From: Anisakis pegreffii
Lineage: Eukaryota > Nematoda > Chromadorea > Rhabditida > Anisakidae
Direction of reading: 5' to 3'
Assembly: GCA_035041965.1 (NCBI GenBank)
Contig: JAPYMA010001249.1
Coordinates: forward strand, 62,001 to 126,000
Length of the DNA stretch: 64,000 nt
Position 1 is the stretch's first letter. Every line of letters begins with the position of its first letter. The notes under the pieces were generated by a model. It saw only the letters and a program-made list of their open reading frames with translations. It was not told where the DNA came from and did not search any database. Below, in pieces: positions 1 through 9,304 of the stretch. Made by a program: the position numbers and the translations under genes.

Positions 1-1071
1 CTCAACGATTGCTAGCAGCACATGAGTGTATCGAATTATCACCTTTCTTACAGCCCGTCAAATCGCCTCGGATGGCCAAACGCAAACATTTCAGGCAACT
101 AAATAGCAATTCAGAGCGTAATGTAACATATAACATATAAAACTTAAAAACTTCGAAACTATAAATTGAATGAAAATGATTCGGAGAGTTCCTTCAATAC
201 ATTCTGGTTTTTTAATCGCCTCATTTAAAATTCTTCGTTTATGAGTTTAGTCATTCATGATTTGACGGTTTCTATTTTTGAAAATATCAGCCTAACGATG
301 TGAAAATGGAATATTGAAATTCAGAAGCATCATTTTAAAGAGTTTCCAATATAACGACATATGTATTTGAATAAAAATATGTGCGAACGAAATGATTAAA
401 TTCACCGCATAGACGTGTTCTTTTAAAAATGAATGAACGGACAAAACGAAAGCATTTGGGAAGGAACACCTGCGTATCAAACAGATAGCGATCATAATAA
501 CAACAATATTTATTCGAACGATTAACGTTGAAAACGTATGAAAGGACATAATTATTCGCAGTTACGAAATATTACTCTAACGACAGTTGGGAAGGAAATG
601 TTAAAAACAAAGCAAAAAAGCAACCAAGTAACTACATTAATGCGTGATAATTGAGTAGCAATGTTTTGTTAGCGATTTAAAGTCAGTTGGATGTAATGAG
701 AGAGTCCGTAACCATTTTTTGAATGTGTTTAGCAATGAAACTTTTTGACTTGTTGTGATAAACAGTTTTACACTTTTAACACTCTGCTGAAAAAGAAATA
801 TTTAAACTTATTTGGGTTACGTCTGTCAATGGCTAGTTTTTATTGACTTGCGAACACGAGTTCGATCAGGGTTTCTCGAAAGCATAAAAACTTCATGAAA
901 GGAAGATCGACATGATTATATGCGATGTTGTACATCATGAAAAGTCGGCATAAAATCTGTGCAACTCAAGGGCTACCAGTGTTAATAGTGTCAATCTTTG
1001 TGTGTAATCAAGGGATTGAGAGGAATGAAATCTTCTGAGTATATTGTAAATGAATCTGTGTTGGGCTGATT
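1..1071. other. AT-rich non-coding stretch
   Basis: I see no supported gene. Open frames here are short, AT-rich and lack a start or splice signals in agreeing phase. Confidence 0.5.
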
Positions 1072-1359
1072 CTAACAAATTCTTGTATTCGATGCCATCA
1101 TGGGCGTCAGATGGTGACCACTGAGGAAAGCATATCCCAAAATGGGACGAATGTAAACAATGAACAATCTTGTTAGCAGGGAAGGTGGACGTGATGTGAA
1201 AGGTCGAAGTATGAGATTAGCCCTGAGATCGACTTTTTTGACAATATTCAAGGTGTGCTCGTGAAAATTGAGTTTTTGCCTGATCTTAACACCTAGATTT
1301 CTAATGGAGGTGACTGGGTTAACAACACATCCATTTATAGTTAATTTGACGTTAGGATT
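1072..1359 (-). mobile_element. Non-LTR retrotransposon fragment (end of reverse transcriptase)
   Basis: On the minus strand one frame is open for about 95 codons and ends in TAG at 1072-1074. Its residues follow the thumb and post-catalytic region of jockey/CR1-like reverse transcriptases in the right order: a SIRNLGVKIRQKLNF block (family pattern S-x-R-D-LG-V-x-x-D-x-x-L-x-F), then a long basic helix, then FIVYIRPILGYAF (family pattern L-x-x-x-Y-V-R-P-x-L-E-Y). The catalytic FADD box and the endonuclease are absent, so this is a 5'-truncated or decayed copy. At its 5' edge, around 1345-1390, a short GACGTTAGGA word is repeated three times. The family call rests on motif order; the clade within non-LTR elements is uncertain. 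Confidence 0.7.
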
Positions 1360-2430
1360 CTAAATTTGACGTTAGGACGTTAGGATTTGCAAACAATGTG
1401 CTGCAAAGACACGTATGCTATTCAGTCGCAAGTTCATCGGCTGGTCAGTTACCTCCGACCAACGAGCACATTTTGTCATCACTATGTCTTATTGCCATCC
1501 GTGAACGAGAGCATGCAAATATTTTGAAATACACTTGATAATGAAATTTCACTTATGGTTCGCATTTAATTAACGTTCCGTTTCAGATTCTCATCATTCA
1601 GCACCGATAATTAATTCCGAATAGAGTCCTGTGTTGGGTATTATTCGTGCTTGAAAAGCAATCGACGTTTTTCAATCAATTATGCGTTGCCATGTGAGTG
1701 TACGTTAATGAAAAAGCATTCATTTCATTGGAAAGCATTCATTTTAATGATATTATGCCGTGAAGTTCATGTTTCTGAATTTGGAACTAGCAGCAGGTAA
1801 TCACTTGTTTATGTGGCAAATGACGGGGCTCAACGTAAACAGACTTCCTTTTCAAAATGGTTGTTTACTAGTTATTGATAATACGGCGGTTTCATTTCGT
1901 TGTTATTGCCTTTTTGCTCCAACATTGCTGCAATAAATGCAGTTTTCAATATCATAAATCTGCAAATGACAATTTTGCAAATCAGTACATAATTCAAAAT
2001 TCAACCCATCCTATTGCTGGCTTCAGTTGTCAGACGGTCGAAAATACTTCGTCATTTTTATTTGTATCCGAGCGTCGTGTGGACGGCTGCTTTGTTTTTT
2101 TTTTTAAGTTTAACAGAATTCTAATGTGTAAGGAAGGGCAAGTTTCATGGGAGGAAATATGACAAGATGGGAACAATGTTTAGAAATGGTAAGTTTCCGG
2201 TTTCTAAAGCTGTGAAAAAAAACTGAATAGGTGATGAAAAATATTTCGAAGAGTTGCATAAGTGCTTGAAAAACAGTGCTGAGAATATTTTTCAAGTCAT
2301 GATTTTCCATCTCACTAAAACTGTAACAATAGAGGTCAGCAATTTCAAGTCAGCATGCCATTCTTGCCGTATATTCATGAGAATTGATCTACATGACCAA
2401 ACATACTCGTCACATTCTGGTCATTAATTA
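1360..2430. other. Non-coding stretch upstream of the small secreted protein gene
   Basis: An open frame around 1875-2162 on the plus strand has no ATG and ends near a run of T; I do not support it as a gene. Nothing else is recognisable. Confidence 0.4.
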
Positions 2431-2851
2431 ATGAGATCAATCCTTGAAGTATTTACGATAAGCCATTTTAAGGAAACGCTCAATATAGCAATTACAAAAA
2501 CAATTTATGCAGCATTATTGCAAATCACATTATTCCTATTGTCCTTATCAATATGTCGTTCAAATAAAACGAAACGAACAAGCGGCGAACTTCAAATTTT
2601 TGGATTACAACCAAAGAAGAAAGGTTTTTGAATTTTTGTTTGATGTAATTTGCAAATTTTCAGTGCATTATCTAAAGAACATCAGTAGTTTTGGGTTTAT
2701 TCCTTACGATAGCCCATCAGTTGAGACTAGCATTAATAATACAGTGAGGCAGAAGGAATTACCAGAAATTCAGAACATCATTTTTTGGAGCAATTATGAA
2801 CGTATACTCATCAGCAAAAAAACATTTATTTCGCTGCTACGGACCAAGTAG
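2431..2851 (+). CDS. Small two-exon protein with a probable signal peptide
   Basis: Exon 1 is 2431-2623 and exon 2 is 2664-2851, which ends in TAG. The 40-base intron begins GTTTTT and ends in a consensus TTTTCAG. The join is in phase (1 base plus 2 bases), which moves the reading frame from one open frame to another, good evidence that both belong together. The product is 126 residues. Residues 24-43 form a hydrophobic helix (core ALLQITLFLLSLSI) followed by a Lys/Arg-rich segment with a KTKR stretch, consistent with a secreted, possibly processed peptide precursor or a single-pass membrane protein. The chosen ATG is the first in frame; a later start would leave a tighter signal peptide. I do not recognise the family. 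Confidence 0.5.
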
Positions 2852-3490
2852 TAGAAAGAAGTGAGAACAAGCGATTCATTGATTACACACAGAAATGATT
2901 TGTTGCTAACGGATATCCATTGTAAACCTCGGAAAACGATTCATAGAACAGTACCATGATGGACACTGTTACTCAAAACGGAAATCACTTCCGTATTCTA
3001 AGTAAGCAACTGCTTCATAAACCGGTCTTGCGAACTTTGTTTCAGTTCTCTTTCGGCCAGAGAGAAGGCCAAAACTAAGACCATTTCTGTATAAATCAAA
3101 AAAGTCAAAGCCGTTTGAAAAAAGACTGGATTTACATACTGGATTTTTAAAAAATTTCCCGATTCGCATATGCAAAACTACCCAAAAGAATGACTTTCTA
3201 ATTCTTGCATAATTTTTCCTGTTGCATGAGGTCATTATTGTTGCTTTTGCAAATTATGAGCTCATAATGAAAATCATGATCTCCAGCATACATATGCATT
3301 TACTTTAGAACGACTTAAATTGTTTCATTGGCAAGTTTCTGCGAATATTACAAAGAGAACATTACGAATATTACGAATAGTACCTCAGAAACTTTTCCAA
3401 CGGCTGAACATCAGCAATAGAAGTGATTATGAAATGGAACTCCAGTATTGAGAGAGACAATTTTAAGCTGTTGTTGAGCGAACAACTCGA
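2852..3490. other. Non-coding stretch
   Basis: A minus-strand frame over 2969-3235 has no flanking splice signals in phase and I do not support it. No other structure was seen. Confidence 0.35.
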
Positions 3491-3929
3491 ATGAGTTTGC
3501 GGAATGAAGATGATCCCGATCTCTGTTCATCACTATCTGAATACCTCAAAACTTCCAACGCATCAACTCCAACTCGAACCACTCCTTCGTCCCAGCCCAA
3601 AACTGGTTCAGATTCCTACAAAAGAAAGACCAAAACTTCGCAAAAAGAATCCTCGGCTCCTAAAGACATCATGAAACCATCGCGAGATCGAGCGAAGAGA
3701 GCTATTCTTTCTCACAACTGTTTTTCTAAGTCATCTCCTCATTCGATGTTCTTAATATCCGACTCAGATTCCTATAAAAGGAAGACCAAAACTCCACAAA
3801 AAAAAATCCAGGACTCCTGAAGGCAACATGAAACCACGGCAATATCGAGCGAAGAGTTCCATTCCCCCTCATAACTATTGTGATTCACCTCATCCTTCTA
3901 CATTCTTAGCACCCGAGTTTCTGCATTAA
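3491..3929 (+). CDS. Lysine/serine-rich ORF with an internal duplication, frameshifted in the second copy
   Basis: The open frame runs from ATG at 3491 to TGA at 3818-3820 (109 codons). Two copies of a 156-base unit follow each other: copy 1 at 3608-3763 and copy 2 from 3764. Each begins with SDSYKRKTKT, and each later has a MKP...RAK segment. In copy 2 the equivalent of A5-G-A2 has become a run of nine A (3798-3806), one base longer, and the frame shifts and stops. In the next frame the second copy stays open to TAA at 3927-3929 and keeps the same residues (MKPRQYRAK, then a His/Pro/Ser-rich tail). The simplest readings are a recent pseudogenising insertion, a sequencing error in the homopolymer, or slippage. 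An AATAAA lies at 4070-4075. Upstream exons may exist. The function is not recognised; composition suggests a basic disordered protein. Confidence 0.45.
3608..3926 (+). repeat. Tandem duplication, 156-base unit, two copies
   Basis: Copy 1 (3608-3763) and copy 2 (3764 to about 3926) align along their whole length with moderate divergence and one extra A in copy 2. The period of 156 is 52 codons, so the duplication itself preserved the frame. Confidence 0.75.
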
Positions 3930-4069
3930 TTGTGTTCGTTACGATTATCGAAAGGTTTGTTGATCATATATTGTGTCAGATTATCGTCATATGAATTATT
4001 GTCAATATTGTGTCAACATCAATTATTCATAATCGCAAGTTGCATTTTTAAATGTAATTTGATTTCAAA

Positions 4070-4075
4070 AATAAA
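4070..4075 (+). terminator. Polyadenylation signal AATAAA
   Basis: AATAAA lies about 140 bases after the later of the two stop codons of the duplicated-unit ORF, a plausible 3' end for that gene. Confidence 0.4.
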
Positions 4076-4370
4076 GCTGATGACAAACCAGTCTCTGTGA
4101 TTGACACAACAGATCATAGATAATAGTACGAATAGAACTATCAGATTTCATTTCATTGGAACGAACATTTCAATTTTTGGTGCCTGTTGATCCTGAACGA
4201 GCACTTTTTGATGGCTTCGATGTGGAGAAGACTGCAGGGAATGTGGCCTCCTGAGCGCGTTATTATTCGAAGCCATTGGTGCAAGAGTGAACAGATGACC
4301 GTGCTAATTGAGTACCAGTGAGAATATCATATTCAAGGTAGTGGCGTTTCCATTCCACTCATACTGTTCA

Positions 4371-4560
4371 AATCATGTTCCACCTCCAGAACTGGAACAG
4401 AATAGTTTGGAACGAACAGAGCACAGAACAGAATTGTTGAAAAGGCGGTGTAGGACGCAAGGGAACAGTGCTGAAATTTTCGGGTGCAGGAACAGAACCT
4501 TCAAATGGGAAATGAACCTTCAAATGTGGGAATCGCACTAATTTTACTGTCAACTCAGCT
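4371..4560. repeat. Degenerate GGAACAGA-word repeat
   Basis: The words GGAACAGA, GAACAGAG and GAACAGAA recur at irregular spacing. The same words recur at 7640-7865 and a shorter palindromic version lies near 6026-6110. The ORFs on both strands here are by-products of this composition. Confidence 0.45.
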
Positions 4561-4589
4561 ACTATGTTTGGTGAATCTATGGTGCTGAC

Positions 4590-4747
4590 CAATGACGGGC
4601 ACGCTAACGAAAAAAGTTAGCGCGTTAGTCGTTAATCCGCTAAAAAAACGAAAATAAGTCCGCTAACTGATCAAGTTAGCGCACTAATCGCTAACGCTAA
4701 TCCGCTAATTAGCGATTAGTGGATTAGCGCGCTAATGTCCATCACTG
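4590..4747. mobile_element. hAT-type MITE with a TTAGCG-rich body
   Basis: The element starts CAATGACGGGCA and ends TGTCCATCACTG, imperfect terminal inverted repeats with 9 of 12 positions matching and the CARTG start typical of hAT elements. It is flanked by gtgctgac (4582-4589) and gtgctagc (4748-4755), an 8-base target duplication matching at 6 positions, the hAT length. The 158-base body is made almost wholly of TTAGCG, CGCTAA and GCTAATCC words on both strands, so it could fold into a long hairpin. It has no coding capacity. Confidence 0.65.
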
Positions 4748-4755
4748 GTGCTAGC

Positions 4756-6525
4756 AATGAACCAAACTTCGAGAACCAATGATTGAGGAACTGAGAGCTG
4801 TTTGTAAGTCTCGTTGTGGTATCAATTAGATATGGCAAGATCCACTGTGTGCTTTTGATCTTTCCTGCGCAGCCATCGGCTTACTGAACATCATTAATCA
4901 ACTACTTCAGTCTTTTTTGGTTCCACACAATATCTTGTTTGATTTTCGTTATTTCTACTCTAATGGAAAAGCTACATTTGCGAACAGTTAATTGAGGCCT
5001 ATACAATAGTTTCATTTGTCGTGGATTGGGTTAGCGTCGGATTTCATCAGAGACGTTCCAGGTGGAATAAAGAACCACTCACTCACAATTATGCTTGGAG
5101 GAAAATATCTTGCGGCACATTTGGGTCGAGTCCTACGGAATTCGTAAGTTTAAATTATGAAGTGAGCACTGAATTTTTGATCTTATGATCTTTCCTGTTT
5201 TGTTTGACAACAACATTGTTGATATTTCATGCTATCAATATACATTGACAGGTTCGGAGCGTTGGCTTGTCTGGAACAAAGCAATTCAATTTCGACTGAT
5301 TACCATGGAAAACCGTGCTTTGGTTTATGAACAAACTATTTGAATGTATTGTGTCCGTAAATCGAACATACATCGTTTTGTTACCACAGAAAAATGTATT
5401 TATTAGTGTTCAACACAGATAGGTTAATATTTTGTGGCAGTTCAGATTTACGACCAATTCTAACCTACGATGAAGGTCTCACTCGGAAATAATGCTCATC
5501 GTATGTCGACGAAGAAGTGCATCATAAAAATGAACTTCGTTATAATGAGCGTAAAATAATTTGGGTTTTTTTTTTGTCATCGACTAAACAGGTTTATCAA
5601 CTAAACTAAGTTTTGTTGACATACCCTTATTTATTATTTCTCAGTCGTATATAATAAGTTCGTTATCCAACAAAACACACAATTCCACTCCTGTTCTCCT
5701 ACTGGCTGCGTTCCTTCGATGCTCCATAAAATGCAAAAAGGTAGGAGGTTAGCTTGGATAATTTCTCTTCATGTGCTTTCTTATGTCTGTTTATTGTTGG
5801 AAAACTGATCACATTTTCTACGGTATTGAACTCTCCTGTAGCAGTTCCACAAAGCATTGATGAGTGCATGATTAGTCCGAAGTCTGAAGAAATCATTGAC
5901 CGGAAATTAAGCAACATTCGAGTTCATGAAACTTTTCATCGAAGCAGGATTCATTTCGGCTTAAGCGCGACTCACGATACAATTCATGCGAAGCAGTGTT
6001 TGTTCTTCCCTTTTTGAAATCATCCAACTGTTCTGTTCCGTTCCTGGAACGAAACGGAATGACTGGAGTGGTTTGGAAGATGGGAATAATTGGATGATGA
6101 TCCGAGAGTGTAAGAACGCAACTGAATAGAACGTAAAGAAAGGGGCTCGTCAGAAATGCGAAGAATGGTGTTCTTTGCCGTCTGAAATCGTTTTCGGATT
6201 CTGTTGATAGGTAATAAATGAAGATTGTAATGGAGAAGGGAAATCACTAATCGCAAATGGGGCACTCATTGATTGTACATGTAACGATAATGATTCTATT
6301 GATCCTGCAACCGAATGTTATCTATTCTCACAAGCCGTTCCACCCATCCATCATTAATTTTGCATTCCCCAAAATTGTCAGTCATTTTTTCCGAACGTTT
6401 TAAAAACATTCTCATCGATTATTTGTGAGAGGAGTCGTCACATTTTATTTGAATAACCAACATTGAAAGTCGATGTATCTCATATGAAATAAGTTTACAG
6501 AGTTCAAACTGGATACCATTTACAG
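4756..6525. other. Non-coding stretch with weak open frames
   Basis: A frame at 5754-6017 is open on the plus strand but begins at a TTG. An overlapping frame starting at an ATG near 5720 encodes a signal-like hydrophobic stretch but stops quickly. Around 6026-6070 there is a short palindromic GTTCCGTTCCTGGAAC word of the GGAACAGA repeat type. I support no gene here. Confidence 0.35.
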
Positions 6526-7250
6526 TTGTCGTAGTTGTTCTCCTGAGTGCGTTTCTGGTGGATTATGCTGATGCTGCGGCAATGCTCCAGCAGGTCGAAC
6601 TAGGTTCTACGGTGAACGTTGAATTCGGTCCTAACGCTAAAGAAGTGCTGATTGGAAGCGGAGATTTCGACAGTCGAAAACCAATTGTTAAGGATGGTCA
6701 ACTGACCGATTTTGGTGTAAGATTAATTAATGTCTAAATGAAAGTAACGAGAGATGATGTTGCAAGTGTCGACTGACTGAAGCTGGAGGCACTTTGAGAA
6801 TTACAGGCACAGTTGCTGCTCACTATTATGCGCGATAGGAATTCAATGAACTGTCTTGCATTTGAATGCACCTCATGAATACCATCTTGCAAATCTTGAG
6901 CGTGACCATCTGCACTATGTAAACGCCCATAAGCCAGCTTAGCATCGCTGCGTAAGAAACAGATTAAAACTGATGTAAATTTTTTACAATCAAAAAAGAA
7001 ACTTCTTCAAACGTTTCCAGTTATTCAAAATTCAGAGTTTTTTTACTCCTTAAACTGTTTTTTTGTTATACTTTACTGAATTCAGTTACATTTGCAGAAA
7101 AAGAAATTCGACGACCGAGCAACGTTCAGCGATGGAACGTTAACCATCAGCAACTTGCAAAAATCAGACCTAATTGATTATTTCTTTCGCATTGACGATA
7201 AACCCAATGTTATCAGCCTCACTGAAAAGAAAATATTAAAAATCAACTGA
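6526..7250 (+). CDS. Short secreted Ig-like domain protein, start exon unresolved
   Basis: Two exons join in phase 0: 6526-6716 (acceptor TTTACAG, donor GTAAGA) and 7098-7250 (acceptor TTTGCAG, stop TGA). The visible product is about 113 residues. It opens with a signal-like stretch (VVVVLLSAFLVDYADA) and continues with a beta-rich domain. The second exon holds TFSDGTLTISNLQKSDLIDYF, the F-strand signature of Ig I/V-set folds (GTLTIxNLQxxDxGxY), but the usual strand-F cysteine after the tyrosine is replaced. This resembles small nematode-specific secreted proteins with one Ig-like fold. No in-frame ATG precedes the signal stretch, so a short upstream exon supplying it is expected; a further acceptor at 6500 is an alternative boundary. 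AATAAA at 7389-7394 fits the 3' end. Confidence 0.6.
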
Positions 7251-7388
7251 TCTATTATCACAGATCATTGTGAGTTAGTGCAATTGATGTTGGTATAATA
7301 GTTGGATTAGTTGAAAAAAAACGTTATCGGGTTTTATACAACACTAACAAAATTACTCAAAATTGAACCATAACTTTATTACATGTTG

Positions 7389-7394
7389 AATAAA
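7389..7394 (+). terminator. Polyadenylation signal AATAAA
   Basis: AATAAA sits 139 bases after the stop codon of the Ig-like gene. Confidence 0.5.
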
Positions 7395-7639
7395 CTTGAT
7401 TTTGCGATTGCATTACTGGTAAATAGAATGTTTAACATAGAACGCATAAAACAGAACTATTCATCTTTCTCACTCAAGAAAATACGTTAATTGATTCATC
7501 AATAGCAAATAAACAATTAGGTGTAAAGAAATGAACAAATTAAAGGTAAAGAAATAAGTAACAATAAGAATTGTTGTTTATTTCTTCATATTTTCATAAT
7601 CATAATTTCATAATCATGTTTCATAATTCCATTCAAACC

Positions 7640-7865
7640 GTAATGTTCGATCAGGATGGAACAGATCAGCTTCGGAGATTGGAGGCAGGAACAGAGCATT
7701 ACAGAATAATTTTAAAAACAAAACAGAGCAGAACAACTTCGGAATTTTAAGGTGTGGGTCCATAATGGGACGATTTGTAAAACAAAAAAAATGAGTGTAA
7801 AACAAAATAGAACAGAACAACTGGAGGAAGGAACAGAGCAATTTACCAAAAATGTGGAACAAAGA
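7640..7865. repeat. Degenerate GGAACAGA-word repeat
   Basis: GGAACAGA, GAACAGAG and AACAGAACA words recur about six times, as at 4371-4560. The phenylalanine/leucine-rich minus-strand ORF over 7614-7862 is explained by this composition. Confidence 0.45.
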
Positions 7866-9252
7866 TACCTGTAACTTATGTAGCCAATCCTATCAAGCTA
7901 CACTGGTGAAACGATGGATTTTCTGCAATCTGAGAATACTCACCCTCGAAACGCAAGCCTCCAATATCATTGATCAACAAATCTTTGAAAGTTTTGTTCT
8001 TGCTAGATAAGGTTAATTAATCCTTTCATAATTTCATGTCCTTCATCAAGATATCATTCTAAAAATGGATGACTGCCTACAGCAGTAAAGTACGCAAAAG
8101 CTGTAATGTTTCATACCCACTGCACACTATGTCATACTTTATTCTTCATCTTCTATTTGCCAGATGTTTTCATTCGGCTGATGAAACATCTCTTGACCAG
8201 TAATAGTCTGCGAGCTTGGTTTTGCTGCATTTATCCTAAAAGCGTTTTTCCATGGCTCAATTAACGTTTCACTTTGTTCGTCACTGAACGCATCGCAGTT
8301 TGCTGCAAAAAAAGTCTATATGTGAGTCTATAAAGTGGTTTTTAAGTGATAGCTTAAGACACGTTACATCCCATGATCTTGTAAGCGTTGATGAGGTGTT
8401 TTATCAATTCCTCATAGCGTTCTTCTATTCGGTTTCCGCAAATCCTTTTGCCACTAAGCTGGATACCTCCCAAGCATCTTTCTCCTTCCTATGAAGGATT
8501 ACTTAAAAGCTGCCATCTTTAGGAAGCTCATGAATTTCATTTTTAGGTTAGCATTGCACAATGAGAGGAATTTTGTTCTGAAGAAGTTCCTTGAATCCTT
8601 CACAGGAATTATTCACAGCTTTACAGAGTTCTTCGTGAGCCCCAAGCATTACCTGCAGCACTAGCAGTAAAATTTTACTTGGTTTAGCGATAAGTGGATG
8701 CTGTACAAGTTTAATTCGTGGCTCCAATGACTGATGAGGTGGCCAGTTCTTCCTGATATAATTGGGATTGTTTGCACGGCTGTCTCATTTACAGAGAGAC
8801 ACAGTGTGCAAAATACAGTGGCAGAACCACGCAGATTCCGGAAGCTCGTGATCCTCATTTAAGTGTATCCCCAAACACACGTCCACTCTAACCTCTCCTA
8901 AGTATGAAGCTAAATACAAGCCCATACGCTTCTATATTGGGAAACAAACTGTTTTTTGAATGACTGACTGCAGCAGTTGCATTAGGTCGATGGAAGTGTT
9001 TTGCGTTATGAATGTCATAAACTCAGCAAAAATATCGTTATTTAACATACTCGAAATTTTCATGCAATTTATCGAAAATAGTGTAAAGTCATTTGAACCC
9101 ATTTTTAACACAATTTACATACGAAAATTTGCATTTTGTTTCTGTAATATTATGTTAAACTTTCATTTCTGATTAAATTAACGTTTTCTATTTGCATTTG
9201 AACAATCGTAAAATGAGGATTCGAGAAAGTTACTTTCATTTGTAGTTTTCAG
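7866..9252. other. No supported gene; may hide upstream exons of the next gene
   Basis: Open frames at 8300-8494 and 8960-9172 (plus) and 8661-8858 (minus) have no agreeing splice signals. The next gene could begin here, because its first visible exon opens in phase 2. Confidence 0.3.
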
Positions 9253-9304
9253 ACACTGGTTAGTGGGCGCAATCGCCTTGGGGCTGCTTAGTGACGTTGA
9301 ACTA

